Below are positions 1 to 9,700 of a stretch of DNA of 64,000 nt, piece after piece. The position numbers were made by a program, and so were the translations under genes. How positions within the stretch are numbered: the first letter of the stretch is position 1; the number at the start of each line of letters is the position of its first letter. The notes beneath the pieces are model-generated. The model made no database searches. It had not been told where the DNA came from and was given only the letters and a program-made list of their open reading frames with translations. The stretch is from Tunicatimonas pelagia (GTDB taxonomy: Bacteria > Bacteroidota > Bacteroidia > Cytophagales > Cyclobacteriaceae): positions 6,824,501 through 6,888,500 of the forward strand of contig NZ_CP120683.1 in assembly GCF_030506325.1 (NCBI RefSeq), given 5' to 3'.

Positions 1-1503
1 GCGAGTGGTGGCGAATCGGTCAAGTACCTGATTTGGGGAGGATTAATCGGGGGCTTATTCAAGTTGAGCGACTCTGCTCTAAACCTGTGGAGCGGACTGT
101 TCGAGAAGGCCGCATTACTTGGTCAGAGGTTTTATCTCTACTTTGGATTGAATCTATCGCCAGCACTAGTGGCTGTTGGTTATATTGTCGGGCTTAATAT
201 TGCATTCTTAGTATTTCTAGGAGGAGCCATCAGTTGGTACATTGCTATACCCATTTACATGGCAACTGTCGGCGTGCCCGAAGGAGCGGGTAGTGTTGAG
301 TCAATGGGAATTAGCGTATGGAGCAGTCAAATCCGATATCTGGGGGTAGGGGCAATGGTAGTGGGAGGATTATGGGCTTTACTAAGCTTACGAAAATCTC
401 TAGTGACGGCCTTTAAATCAGGGGTAGAGGCATTCCGGGGTAGTGGTCAGCGTCTGGAAAAAATTCGTACTGAACTGGATACTCCCATGTCGTGGGTACT
501 GATTGGCATTGGAGTATTGATTGTTCCGGTCTTTGTGCTTTATTTACGAGAGATTGAGCAGGTTGCTGTTACCGGATTGATGGCAGTAATTATGGTTATT
601 GCCGGTTTTCTATTCTCTGCTGTGGCAGGTTACATGGCGGGGCTAGTAGGCAGTTCTAATAATCCGATTTCGGGAGTGACCATCGCTACCATTCTGGCCA
701 CAGCTCTTCTGTTAGCTGCGCTGATGGGTACTGACGATCCCGGTAGGGGAGCGGCTGCCACAATTCTAGTAGGGGCAGTCGTCTGCTGTGCGGCGGCCAT
801 TGCTGGGGATAATATGCAAGACTTGAAGGCTGGTCATGTGCTAGGGGCAACACCCTACAAGCAGCAGGTGATGCAGGTAGTTGGGGTCGCTGCCGGAGCC
901 TTAGCAATTGCTCCGGTACTGAATAATCTATTAATTGCTTACGGTATCGGCACTCCAACGGCTGATCAGCCCAATGCATTAGCTGCCCCTCAGGCTACGC
1001 TGATGCAAAGCGTGGCCGACGGAATTTTCCGAGGGGGGCTGCCTTGGACGATGGTAGCCATTGGAGCAGTGATTGCTGTGGTCATTATTGCCATTGATGT
1101 TTATTTGAAAAACCGAAATTCCGATTTCAGGATGCCGGTATTGGCTGTAGCGGTAGGACTATACTTACCATTGGAGTTAGATACGTCCATCTTTGTGGGT
1201 GGATTAATTGCCTGGGCGGTAGAACGATACATGCGAAAGCAGAGTAGTTCATCTTCATCTCAATTTGCTGAAGCAAAAAGTAAAGCAGCTAAGGCGGGGT
1301 TACTGCTAGCTTCCGGCCTAATCACTGGCGAAGCTCTGATGGGGATATTAATTGCAATATTGATTGTGGCAATTGGTCCCGGGCAATTTCAGATCTTTGA
1401 AGAAGCCCCAGCTGGTAGCCTACCCGGTTTGACTTTGTTAATTATTATTGTTTTTGGTATTTATCGTACCGTAAAAAGCGTATTCGATAAAGCTGATAAA
1501 TGA
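1..1503 (+). CDS. OPT-family oligopeptide/metal-chelate transporter, C-terminal part
   Basis: The reading frame is open from base 1, so the 5' end lies outside the window. A TTG at 64 is not needed as a start. About 500 residues are present, almost all hydrophobic, with some ten membrane segments separated by short polar loops. The stretches SSNNPISGVTIATILAT and AAAIAGDNMQDLKAGH are characteristic of the OPT (oligopeptide transporter/YSL) family, whose bacterial members run to about 650 residues, so roughly a quarter is missing. It would act in the inner membrane as a proton-coupled importer of peptides or metal chelates; the substrate cannot be read from sequence. A hairpin directly after the stop separates it from the convergent TonB receptor gene. 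Confidence 0.85.
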   Translation, partial: ASGGESVKYLIWGGLIGGLFKLSDSALNLWSGLFEKAALLGQRFYLYFGLNLSPALVAVGYIVGLNIAFLVFLGGAISWYIAIPIYMATVGVPEGAGSVESMGISVWSSQIRYLGVGAMVVGGLWALLSLRKSLVTAFKSGVEAFRGSGQRLEKIRTELDTPMSWVLIGIGVLIVPVFVLYLREIEQVAVTGLMAVIMVIAGFLFSAVAGYMAGLVGSSNNPISGVTIATILATALLLAALMGTDDPGRGAAATILVGAVVCCAAAIAGDNMQDLKAGHVLGATPYKQQVMQVVGVAAGALAIAPVLNNLLIAYGIGTPTADQPNALAAPQATLMQSVADGIFRGGLPWTMVAIGAVIAVVIIAIDVYLKNRNSDFRMPVLAVAVGLYLPLELDTSIFVGGLIAWAVERYMRKQSSSSSSQFAEAKSKAAKAGLLLASGLITGEALMGILIAILIVAIGPGQFQIFEEAPAGSLPGLTLLIIIVFGIYRTVKSVFDKADK

Positions 1504-1504
1504 C

Positions 1505-1531
1505 AAAGCCCCGTTCAACTGAACGAGGCTT
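1505..1531. terminator. Hairpin terminator between convergent genes
   Basis: An 11-bp inverted repeat (1506-1516 with 1521-1531, one mismatch, 4-nt loop) begins two bases after the transporter stop codon and about 25 bp from the 3' end of the convergent receptor gene. There is no long T tract, but the placement suggests it ends transcription from one or both sides. Confidence 0.6.
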
Positions 1532-1555
1532 CCAGGTATATCGCTCTAAGCAGCC

Positions 1556-3763
1556 TTATAAACTAAAACTGGCACCGATAAGAATCATTCTGCCAATACG
1601 ATCGGTTCGGTAGTATTCCCGGCTATCATTACCCAGTAGATTACGAACGTTAATATAAACCTTCAGTGGGTCAACCACTCGGTACGAAATTTTGCTATTT
1701 AGTAACAACTTACTGTCAATTTGTACAGCTTCGTCTAAATCATCCTGAGCCATGTACAACGTATGTGAGTCAAAGTAATATCCGCTAAGATTCGCTTGCA
1801 AGCGAGAAGTAAACGACCCATGGGCAAAAAAGCCTCCGTATACCCGAGGAGTACTCAAAAGCTCAGTATCAATTCCATTATCAATAGTATTTAAGTTTAC
1901 CAGTGGATTTTCAGCAGTAGGGGTGGGATTAAGCGGTAGCGCATTATAGTCCAGCGGCAAGTCTTCGGCTTGAGTTCGCTGAATCGTGATAAACGGTTTG
2001 AACTGAAACTTCGTGCTAGCCACATAATTAGCCGAAAATGTAACTCCACGTTGCATAAATTCAGCAGGTACTGTTTTCAGAGACAAACCACCGTAAGTGT
2101 TGATGAAGGGGCGTTCCGCTAAACCAGTAGGTGTGAGCACTAAATCGTCGAGCACAAATGTGTTAACATCTTGTAATTGTTGCTGGAAAATATCAAGGTC
2201 GATCCGAAAGCGATCCGAAATTTTAGCCCGGAAACCGATTTCAGCCATTCTGATGCTAGGGAGGACTAAATCAGTATCACCAGAATAGCGCCGTCGTATT
2301 GGAATACCGGGAAATTGACTAACTTCGAAAGTTACGTCTATATCAGCTGAAGTATTAATGGCAAAAGCACTACTGTTTGATTTGGAGTATGCGGCTCGGA
2401 ATAAGAATTTATCATTTAAATTATAAGTGGTAGCGAACTGGTAAGATACGTATACGTCATCGGGGCGGGAGAACTTATCGGCTCGGACGGAGCCAATGAT
2501 TCGCCAATTATCGGTGAAATTATAGTCAGCCCGAAGGGAAGCAGCCACTCCACTCACAGTAGCCTCTCCGTTAAAAAAACCGCCAAATAGTCCTTTATCC
2601 CGATAATTAGAGTCGTCGTAAGTAGCACTTTGGTAGTTAAGTGATGGTCTAAGTTGTAGCTTATCTCCTATCTTCCATTGATAATCAACGACCACATCTA
2701 CGAGTTCAGCATCGTACTCTAAGACTATATCGGGTGTATCATCATAGTCGAACTGATCATAACCTCGAGTATACGATATTTTAGCACTCAGCCCGTATAT
2801 CTGACTAGCAATATTAATATAGCGACTGCTGTTACCACTAAATCCGATTGATGTCCTGGGGTTAAGAAAGTTTTTTTGTACTTCCGATTCGTGCATTCCC
2901 AGGGATATATCTACGCTAATATTCTCATTAAATTGATGATTGATAAAAGCATTTATGCCTAGTTTATCTATTGCCAGTTCAGGGCGAGGATAGGTGACTT
3001 CGGCATTAGGTAATAAATCTGCTCCCTCAAGGTAGACAGATTCAACGAGAACTTCTGAGTCGTATTGACTTCTGCCGTAGACATAGTAGAGATTATCGTC
3101 CCGTTCCCGGTATTGATAGTTTCCTGATAGTATTACATTGGTTTTTTCATTGAACTTTTTTCCAACAGCAACATTGCCGATAGCAGTCGTTGGATCACCG
3201 TATTGAGCATTGGCTCGGGCGTACCATCCAGTACTTTCAGGTCGCCGGGTAATAATATTAATTACTCCCGTTGTAGCATTGGGGCCAAAGAGGGGAGCAC
3301 TCGGGCCTCTTACTATCTCAATGCGTTCCACATCAATTAAATCTACTGGTAAAGCTCCCCAAATAATCGCTCCGTAGGCGTAATTAAATATTGGACGATT
3401 ATCTACCATTAGCAGAGTTTGTTGATTTACTTGCGTGCCGTCAATTGAGTTACGAGTAGGATTATCAAATCCTCGTAAATGAATATCGTAGTTGCCATTG
3501 GTTGTTTCTCGAACAATGACCCCAGGGCATAATCGTAACGCTTCGGGGATGGAAGTAACTCCGGATTTCTCAATTTCTTCCCGGGTAATTGAATAACTGG
3601 AAACCGGAGCATCAAATAGACTTTCTGATTCTTTGGAAGCAGAAACAATTTCTACGTTCATCAAATCTTCTAGGGACATTTCAAACAGTGCTTCTTCATC
3701 CTGGGAATAAGCTGATTGCCAGATACAGAGTAGTCCGACAAAGAACAATACTTTACTTTTCAT
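1556..3763 (-). CDS. TonB-dependent outer membrane receptor (no carboxypeptidase-like extension)
   Basis: The start is taken at the ATG at 3763 (735 residues), which opens directly into a signal peptide ending AYSQ; the in-frame ATG at 3778 would add five residues. After a SLEDLMNVEIVSASK segment, typical of receptors that lack an N-terminal extension, comes a plug domain (about residues 50-175) with the usual IEIVRGP and GVINIITRRP motifs. A 22-strand-type barrel follows and ends in an aromatic/hydrophobic terminus (GASFSL). Such proteins import ligands across the outer membrane using TonB/ExbBD energy. There is no SusD partner or transport gene beside it, so the ligand is unknown. It is convergent with the OPT transporter and divergent from the fructosamine-kinase-like gene. 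Confidence 0.9.
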   Translation of the reverse strand: MKSKVLFFVGLLCIWQSAYSQDEEALFEMSLEDLMNVEIVSASKESESLFDAPVSSYSITREEIEKSGVTSIPEALRLCPGVIVRETTNGNYDIHLRGFDNPTRNSIDGTQVNQQTLLMVDNRPIFNYAYGAIIWGALPVDLIDVERIEIVRGPSAPLFGPNATTGVINIITRRPESTGWYARANAQYGDPTTAIGNVAVGKKFNEKTNVILSGNYQYRERDDNLYYVYGRSQYDSEVLVESVYLEGADLLPNAEVTYPRPELAIDKLGINAFINHQFNENISVDISLGMHESEVQKNFLNPRTSIGFSGNSSRYINIASQIYGLSAKISYTRGYDQFDYDDTPDIVLEYDAELVDVVVDYQWKIGDKLQLRPSLNYQSATYDDSNYRDKGLFGGFFNGEATVSGVAASLRADYNFTDNWRIIGSVRADKFSRPDDVYVSYQFATTYNLNDKFLFRAAYSKSNSSAFAINTSADIDVTFEVSQFPGIPIRRRYSGDTDLVLPSIRMAEIGFRAKISDRFRIDLDIFQQQLQDVNTFVLDDLVLTPTGLAERPFINTYGGLSLKTVPAEFMQRGVTFSANYVASTKFQFKPFITIQRTQAEDLPLDYNALPLNPTPTAENPLVNLNTIDNGIDTELLSTPRVYGGFFAHGSFTSRLQANLSGYYFDSHTLYMAQDDLDEAVQIDSKLLLNSKISYRVVDPLKVYINVRNLLGNDSREYYRTDRIGRMILIGASFSL

Positions 3764-4044
3764 GCTTACTGTGTACATACTATGCTTCTTTTTGAGGCGA
3801 AGTTGAAATCAATTTGCACGAATCGCAATTAGTAGAGGAGGTAGGCAAAAAGGTATGGTGTAAGATTAGATACGCAATAGAAGAATAAGTAAAGATAGGT
3901 CAAGCCTACTATTTATTGGTTGTGGTACTATTTAGTGATTCCTTTTGGTTATAGTACTTCAAAAGCAATGTTACGCGCTAAATGGTAATCTTTCTAACAA
4001 AGTGATATAAACAATAAAATGGTATTAACCTGGCTACAACCGGC

Positions 4045-4932
4045 ATGAATCAGAGCTTACAACACGTGGTAGAGCAGCAACTAGCGAATAGACTCTCTAA
4101 AAAAGTAAAGATTCATAATCTTACCTCAGTATCAGGAGGCTGTATCAATCATGGGGTAAGAGTAGATACTAATACAGGTTCATATTTTCTAAAGTATAAC
4201 AGCAACGTACCCCGTGACCTGTTTATACGGGAGGCAGAAAATCTAGAAGTGTTACGAAAAGCCAGTACAGAACTCACTGTCCCTCGCGTGATTCTCGCTA
4301 TGGAGGTATTGCAGGATCAACCAGGGATAATTGTGCTGGAGCTTCTAGAAGAAAATCGGGTAAACCAGTATCATCAGGATGAAAGGCTGGGGGTGGGGTT
4401 GGCACAGTTACACCGAGTAACTCATTCACAGTTCGGCTTTCTACATAATAACTATTGCGGCAAAACGCTACAAGACAATTCCTGGAATGAAAACTGGGTT
4501 GAGTTTTATGGGCAGCAACGAATTTGGCACTTGGTGAAGCTTATTGAGCAACACCGTAGTATTCATATCTTTGAGCAGAATATTTACTCCAATTTAATAG
4601 AGGTTCTTTCGGAGCGGATTAGTCACCAACCAGTTGCCTCGCTCACTCACGGCGATTTATGGTCGGGGAATTATTTGTACACTTCTAGTGGCCCAGCCTT
4701 AATTGACCCAGCTACTCACTACACTGACCGGGAGTGTGATTTAGCACTTATGCAAATGTTTGGCGGGTTTTCGCCAAGGGTGTGGGATACTTATCAAGAA
4801 GCATTTCCATTGCCACATGATTGGCAGGAGAGAATAGGCTTATATCAGCTATACCACTATCTCAACCATTATTTGTTATTTGGTGGTTCTTACGGTCAGC
4901 AAGCCTTAAGTATAGCGAAAAAATATTTATGA
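4045..4932 (+). CDS. Fructosamine kinase family protein
   Basis: This 295-residue soluble protein matches the fructosamine-3-kinase/ketosamine kinase family in length and motifs. The catalytic loop HGDLWSGN starts at His202 and is followed by LIDPATHYTDRECDLALM, which corresponds to the metal-binding Asp region. The N-terminal lobe has the GGCINHGVRV glycine-rich turn and FLKYN, carrying the ATP-binding Lys. The family phosphorylates sugar amines formed by glycation, leading to their removal, so a protein-repair role is likely; the actual substrate in bacteria is often unknown. It stands alone, divergent from the TonB receptor, with an AT-rich 155-bp gap before ribB. Confidence 0.85.
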   Translation: MNQSLQHVVEQQLANRLSKKVKIHNLTSVSGGCINHGVRVDTNTGSYFLKYNSNVPRDLFIREAENLEVLRKASTELTVPRVILAMEVLQDQPGIIVLELLEENRVNQYHQDERLGVGLAQLHRVTHSQFGFLHNNYCGKTLQDNSWNENWVEFYGQQRIWHLVKLIEQHRSIHIFEQNIYSNLIEVLSERISHQPVASLTHGDLWSGNYLYTSSGPALIDPATHYTDRECDLALMQMFGGFSPRVWDTYQEAFPLPHDWQERIGLYQLYHYLNHYLLFGGSYGQQALSIAKKYL

Positions 4933-5087
4933 TAAATCTTTTTCAAGACACAGGTATTTATTATTTGTTTTACAATGCGAATAAATGTTATGGAACTAAA
5001 GTTATGTTAAGTAATATATATTACCTATTGAACCTAAAATAGGGAAGTGGCTACCAATTGATTAAATTTGCTGAAAAACATTAAACT

Positions 5088-6215
5088 ATGCTAGATTCAA
5101 TACCCAGTGCGATAGATGCTATTAGAGAAGGCGAAATTATCGTGGTCGTCGATGACGAAAACCGAGAAAATGAAGGTGACTTCGTTTGTGCTGCCGAAAA
5201 AATCACGCCTCAAATCGTTAATTTTATGTCTACCCACGGTCGGGGACTCATTTGTGTACCTCTCACCGAAGACCGGTGTGAAGAGCTGGAACTAGAGTTG
5301 ATGGTTGGTCGCAATACTTCGCACTATGATACTCCGTTCACCATTTCAGTAGACTTGATTGGTCATGGCTGTACAACTGGAATTTCGGCTTCAGATCGCT
5401 CTAAAACCATCCAAGCTTTGGTGAGCGATGCTACCCATCCGGATGACCTAGCGCGTCCGGGTCATATCTTCCCCCTGAAAGCGAAGAATGGTGGCGTACT
5501 CCGGCGAGCCGGACATACTGAAGCGGCGATTGACCTTCCTCGATTGGCCGGACTTTCTCCTGCCGGAGTGCTGGTAGAAATTATGAATGAAGACGGTAGT
5601 ATGGCTCGGGTGCCAGATCTACGGAAAGTGGCGGATCACTTTGGCTTGAAGTTAGTATCTATCCAGGATTTGATTCAGTACCGTTTACAGCACGATAGCC
5701 TGATTCGTCGGGAAGCATCAGTACCGCTCGATTCTACCTACGGTCACCTTCAGCTATACGCGTACACCCAACTATCAACCAATGAGGTTCATTTAGCATT
5801 TGTAAAAGGAACTTGGGAAAGTGATGAGGTAGTTACCGTACGAGTACACTCATCTAATTTGTTTGAAGATATTTTTGGTACGCTCATGAGTAATCAGTTC
5901 AATGTGCTGAAGCGTTCCCTGGAGATTTTAGATCAGCAAGAAAAAGGGGTGATACTGTATATGAACCAAGGAGGAATAGGAAGCAATATTTTAGATCGTC
6001 TAAAAGAATTCCAGAAAAACCGCGACGGTGAGGAACGAAAGTCTATTTCGGCGTTGGGGCTGAAAATGGATAAGCGGGACTATGGCATTGGTGCTCAGAT
6101 TCTTCGCGACCTTCAGGTAAACAAAATAAAACTAATCACCAACCATCCAGTAAAGCGGGCGGGTCTTCAGGGGTATGGCCTGGAAATTGTCGATCATATT
6201 CCACTAAAGAGTTAG
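5088..6215 (+). CDS. ribB: 3,4-dihydroxy-2-butanone 4-phosphate synthase with a degenerate GTP cyclohydrolase II domain
   Basis: Residues 1-205 are an intact DHBP synthase with the acidic loop DDENRENEGDF, SVDLIGHGCTTGIS, and RPGHIFPLKAKNGGVLRRAG before HTEAAIDL. This half converts ribulose 5-phosphate to DHBP for riboflavin synthesis. Residues 206-375 are homologous to GTP cyclohydrolase II, but the zinc/catalytic motifs are gone. The place of SECLTGDVFGS reads SSNLFEDIFGT, the following Cys-Asp-Cys is absent, and the GRGIG loop reads QGGIGSN. The later RDYGIGAQILRDL segment is kept. GTP cyclohydrolase II activity is therefore not expected and a separate ribA should exist elsewhere. No FMN riboswitch was recognised upstream. 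Confidence 0.92.
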   Translation: MLDSIPSAIDAIREGEIIVVVDDENRENEGDFVCAAEKITPQIVNFMSTHGRGLICVPLTEDRCEELELELMVGRNTSHYDTPFTISVDLIGHGCTTGISASDRSKTIQALVSDATHPDDLARPGHIFPLKAKNGGVLRRAGHTEAAIDLPRLAGLSPAGVLVEIMNEDGSMARVPDLRKVADHFGLKLVSIQDLIQYRLQHDSLIRREASVPLDSTYGHLQLYAYTQLSTNEVHLAFVKGTWESDEVVTVRVHSSNLFEDIFGTLMSNQFNVLKRSLEILDQQEKGVILYMNQGGIGSNILDRLKEFQKNRDGEERKSISALGLKMDKRDYGIGAQILRDLQVNKIKLITNHPVKRAGLQGYGLEIVDHIPLKS

Positions 6216-6268
6216 AAATACACTATTTCTGGTTCTTTACTGTTATGTACGTATAAAATTAATGTCGT

Positions 6269-6892
6269 ATGAAGAAATTCTTTAACTTGGGTTATCTTCT
6301 GATTTTTGCGATAAGCACTACCTACGCCCAGCAGTATTTTCCATCAGAAGTATGGCACGAAGGATCAGTTACTACCGTAGACGGTGAAAGCAGTCGGGGA
6401 AAAATCAAGTACAATTTAGAGACTGACCTTATTCAGTTCAGCAGCAACAATACCATTAAAACCTATAGTGCCCGTAAGATCATTTTCTTTGAGATTTTTG
6501 ACGCGGAATACGGTCGCTATCGCGAATTTTATGCATTGCCCTACCAAATGGAGGGTGATTATAAAGCTCCTCGCCTGTTTGAAGTACTCTACGAAAACAC
6601 GCTAACTCTGCTTTGCCGGGAGGAAATTGTGCAGCAAACATCAGCCATCAATGATCCCTTTTTCTACGGAAACCAAATGTTTACCCGCTTCCGGCTGGAG
6701 TACGAATACTACTTTCTGGATCATGACGGAGAGATTCAGTACTACTCTCAAAAAAAAGATGACTTGTACAATATGTTTCCCAAAAACAAAGCCAAGGTAG
6801 AACAGTATATTAAAAAGAATAAGCTCAAGCCCAACCGTCAGCGCGATCTGGTACGGGTAACGGCTTATTATAACTCTTTACTCAATTCCTAA
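6269..6892 (+). CDS. Secreted or periplasmic protein of unknown function
   Basis: The product has 207 residues and a clear signal peptide (cleavage after TTYAQ, about residue 21). The rest is a soluble domain rich in beta-prone and aromatic residues (GKIKYNLETDLIQFSSN, RKIIFFEIFDAEYGRYREF) and ends in a Lys-rich helix. No enzymatic motif is recognised. It resembles the many small exported proteins of Bacteroidota that start with a Gly-Lys-Ile-Lys-Tyr strand after processing, but I cannot assign a family with confidence. It lies 53 bp after ribB and 10 bp before surE on the same strand, so it may be cotranscribed with both. Confidence 0.7.
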   Translation: MKKFFNLGYLLIFAISTTYAQQYFPSEVWHEGSVTTVDGESSRGKIKYNLETDLIQFSSNNTIKTYSARKIIFFEIFDAEYGRYREFYALPYQMEGDYKAPRLFEVLYENTLTLLCREEIVQQTSAINDPFFYGNQMFTRFRLEYEYYFLDHDGEIQYYSQKKDDLYNMFPKNKAKVEQYIKKNKLKPNRQRDLVRVTAYYNSLLNS

Positions 6893-6902
6893 ACAGTAAT
6901 TA

Positions 6903-7673
6903 ATGGGGAAACCACTCATTCTTGTCTCTAACGACGACGGAATTTCATCCCGAGGTATTCATTTTTTAATTGATATTATGAAAGAGCTGGGGGAAGTGGT
7001 TGTGGTGGCTCCGGATAGCCCTCAGTCGGGTATGGGGCACGCAATCACAATTGGTGAACCACTGCGCCTTACGGAGACTGATTTGTTTGACGGGGTTCGA
7101 TCCTACAAATGCTCCGGCACTCCCGCCGACTGCGTAAAGCTGGGCAAACACTTTGTGCTTAAAGATCAACCACCGGATTTAGTGGTTAGCGGAGTCAACC
7201 ACGGCAGCAATACTTCCATTAGTGTACTGTATTCCGGCACCATGTCGGCGGCAGTAGAAGCCGCTATTGAAGGATTTCCAGCTATTGGCTTTTCATTATG
7301 CGATTTTGATGCCGATGCTGATTTTTCTCATACGGCTGAATACATTCGACAAATTGCTCAATCGGCTCTGGAAAATAATTTCCCGAAGGGAATTGCCCTC
7401 AATGTTAATTTTCCTCATAAGCAAAGGGAGCCAATTCAGGGTGTACAAATTTGTCGGCAAGCCAATGCCAAGTGGCAGGAAGAGTTTGATCAGCGTCATG
7501 ATCCCTACGGGCGGCGGTATTTTTGGATGGCCGGAAATTTTGTCAATTTTGATTCAGAAAAAGATAATGATGAATGGGCCATTGCTAATAACTACGTTTC
7601 GGTGGTGCCTTGCCAGTTTGACATGACGGCTCACCAAGCAATCTCTGCGATTAAGGAATGGCGACTGACCTAA
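6903..7673 (+). CDS. surE: 5'/3'-nucleotidase SurE
   Basis: This 256-residue protein has the SurE landmarks: ILVSNDDGISSRG at the N-terminus (metal ligands Asp11 and Asp12), VVAPDSPQSGMGHAIT, and SGVNHGSNTSISVLYSGT with the conserved Asn. SurE dephosphorylates nucleoside 5'- and 3'-monophosphates and is linked to stationary-phase survival. The start is the ATG 10 bp after the preceding gene. Its stop codon overlaps the stop of the convergent glycosyltransferase gene by four bases, leaving no room for a terminator between them. Confidence 0.95.
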   Translation: MGKPLILVSNDDGISSRGIHFLIDIMKELGEVVVVAPDSPQSGMGHAITIGEPLRLTETDLFDGVRSYKCSGTPADCVKLGKHFVLKDQPPDLVVSGVNHGSNTSISVLYSGTMSAAVEAAIEGFPAIGFSLCDFDADADFSHTAEYIRQIAQSALENNFPKGIALNVNFPHKQREPIQGVQICRQANAKWQEEFDQRHDPYGRRYFWMAGNFVNFDSEKDNDEWAIANNYVSVVPCQFDMTAHQAISAIKEWRLT

Positions 7674-8791
7674 TCTTGCAGTGCTCGCTCAATGGCTGAT
7701 ACAAATGCAAGTTCATCCCAATAAATATTATCAGGTTTTCCATGCGGATAAAATGAGGTATTCTTCATCTTGTTTACAAGCTCGCTCATTGACCAACTTT
7801 CTTGCGAAAAATCAACAGGAATAGCACTCTGCCAAGGCTTGCAGTAGTCTACCCAAGGCGAATGATTTTGCAGAAAAAAAGGTAACTGATAGTGCATATA
7901 TTCCCAAACCCGGGTGGGAAAGCAGTTTTCAATACTGGGTAATATCTGATGACTGATCATTCCGAAATGGGCTTCTTGCATGGCTGCCAATAATTGCTGA
8001 TGCGGAATGGGTTGTAAACTAATAGTGGGAACAATCCAGGATTTGATTGCTAGTTGATTGATAAGCTGTTGGTACGTATCCACCTGAGTAACGTGTCCCA
8101 TCAGTACGAATCTCAATTTACCTTTTAATGCCCGATACAATGACTCCGCAAAACGGATCGCATCCCAAATGCCGTAAAAAGTGCTGATCGTTCCGGTGTA
8201 GACCAGTGTAACTTGGTCGTCATTCGCTGGATACTTAGTGCGTGGTTTAGCCAGTACCTTATTCTCTAACAACAAATGAGAGTACTGCCGAAGCCAAGGC
8301 TTTTCCTGAAAGTACCCAGCTTCGGCTACCAATAATTGCTGAGAACGGGTAGCTAATTGTTTATCTAAATACTCAATGAAGTGAGCCAACCATTTTCTTA
8401 GTCTTTCTCTTTTTCCGTGGTGGTAGACAATATTACGGGTGTGATTCTCTCGTATGTCGTAAAATACTTTTGTTTGGGTAAATAGTAGCGCGTACAACAA
8501 AACTGCCGGAGCCAGCTCAGGGGTATTAACTATAATGAAGTTCGGCCTAGTCTGAAAAAGACAAAAAAACGCGCGAAAATTCGCCAATAATCGGGCAAAA
8601 CTTCGCAGGTTAAACCGGAAGATTGGGTGAAATTTTATATCAGTAAACGAGGAATGTGTATTTGAGTAAAATCCTAGTATATTCACCGAAAATTTACCGG
8701 TACGAGCTAACGACTGCGCCATCTTATGGTACATTCGCGTATCATCTACCGGCTTTAGCACTGACACAATCGCCCCAACACTTTTTTTCAC
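7670..8791 (-). CDS. Glycosyltransferase (GT-B fold, GT4-like)
   Basis: The product has 373 residues. The N-terminal half shows a Rossmann-like start and PNFIIVNTPELAPAVLLYA, as in family 4 transferases. The C-terminal half begins near VTLVYTGTISTFYGIWDAI and carries LPSIENCFPTRVWEYMHY, corresponding to the sugar-nucleotide binding region with its paired Glu residues. No signal peptide or membrane anchor is seen. It probably transfers a sugar to a cell-surface glycan; donor and acceptor are unknown. No other glycan gene is adjacent. It is divergent from dapD, with only 35 bp between the two starts. Confidence 0.75.
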   Translation of the reverse strand: MKKSVGAIVSVLKPVDDTRMYHKMAQSLARTGKFSVNILGFYSNTHSSFTDIKFHPIFRFNLRSFARLLANFRAFFCLFQTRPNFIIVNTPELAPAVLLYALLFTQTKVFYDIRENHTRNIVYHHGKRERLRKWLAHFIEYLDKQLATRSQQLLVAEAGYFQEKPWLRQYSHLLLENKVLAKPRTKYPANDDQVTLVYTGTISTFYGIWDAIRFAESLYRALKGKLRFVLMGHVTQVDTYQQLINQLAIKSWIVPTISLQPIPHQQLLAAMQEAHFGMISHQILPSIENCFPTRVWEYMHYQLPFFLQNHSPWVDYCKPWQSAIPVDFSQESWSMSELVNKMKNTSFYPHGKPDNIYWDELAFVSAIERALQD

Positions 8792-8826
8792 AATTTCTGC
8801 CCTTTAATTTTAAGCAAATCTGGTTT

Positions 8827-9639
8827 ATGGAACTTCAGCAAATGATTGAGGCGGCCTGGGAAGACCGCTCGCTCTTACAAGATAAAGATGTAAAAATAGC
8901 GATAAAATCCACTATCGATGATTTGGATCGGGGCAAAAAGCGAGTAGCTGAGCCTCAGGGGGGCAAGTGGGTAGTTCATGATTGGATCAAGAAAGCGGTA
9001 ATCCTATACTTTCCTCTTCAGAAAATGAAAACACTAGAGGTAGGCCCGTTTGAGTTTCACGATAAAATGAAACTCAAAACTGGGTACGAAAAACTCGGGG
9101 TGCGAGTAGTTCCTCACGCTATTGCCCGCTACGGTGCTCACTTGGCAAAGGGAGTGGTTATGATGCCTTCTTACGTCAATATCGGAGCTTACGTAGACTC
9201 AGGGACTATGGTAGACACTTGGGCTACGGTAGGGAGTTGTGCTCAGATCGGTAAAGATGTGCATTTGAGCGGTGGAGTAGGGGTGGGCGGAGTTCTCGAG
9301 CCGATACAAGCAGCCCCGGTAATTATTGAGGACCATGCATTTATCGGTTCTCGCTGTATTGTGGTAGAGGGAGTTCGTATTGGAAAAGAAGCGGTGCTAG
9401 GAGCCAATGTCACGCTAACGGCCAGTTCAAAAATTATTGATGTCACCCAAGATGCAGCTGTAACTTACCAAGGCGAAGTGCCACCGCGCTCGGTAGTCAT
9501 CCCTGGCTCGTACACCAAAGAGTTTGCCGCCGGGCAATATCAGGTACCTTGTGCGTTAATTATCGGACAACGTAAAGAAAGTACTGACCGAAAAACTTCG
9601 TTAAATCAAGCATTACGCGATCACCAAGTAGCAGTGTAG
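8827..9639 (+). CDS. dapD: 2,3,4,5-tetrahydropyridine-2,6-dicarboxylate N-succinyltransferase
   Basis: The start chosen at 8827 gives 270 residues, the usual DapD length, and begins MELQQMIEAAWEDRSLL. The frame extends upstream to 8656, but that part overlaps the divergent glycosyltransferase gene and has no family counterpart. The protein has the DapD N-terminal helical domain, then a left-handed beta-helix of hexapeptide repeats (MMPSYVNIGAYVDSGTMVDT, then VGGVLEPIQAAPVIIEDH), and the C-terminal PCALIIGQR strand. It catalyses succinylation of tetrahydrodipicolinate in lysine and meso-diaminopimelate synthesis, so the organism uses the succinylase route. Confidence 0.96.
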   Translation: MELQQMIEAAWEDRSLLQDKDVKIAIKSTIDDLDRGKKRVAEPQGGKWVVHDWIKKAVILYFPLQKMKTLEVGPFEFHDKMKLKTGYEKLGVRVVPHAIARYGAHLAKGVVMMPSYVNIGAYVDSGTMVDTWATVGSCAQIGKDVHLSGGVGVGGVLEPIQAAPVIIEDHAFIGSRCIVVEGVRIGKEAVLGANVTLTASSKIIDVTQDAAVTYQGEVPPRSVVIPGSYTKEFAAGQYQVPCALIIGQRKESTDRKTSLNQALRDHQVAV

Positions 9640-9700
9640 TGCTTGTTCAGGCTATTTTCAACTCTCAGAATAAAATCAAAATATTAAGCTAGTATCCAAC

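Noticed and set aside
4933-5087. FMN riboswitch before ribB
   Set aside because: None of the conserved riboswitch blocks is present in the short AT-rich gap.
7267-7626. 119-codon frame inside surE
   Set aside because: Fully contained in surE in another frame; low-complexity hydrophobic composition.
8656-8826. N-terminal extension of dapD
   Set aside because: These codons overlap the divergent glycosyltransferase gene and have no counterpart in the family, whose length fits a start at 8827.
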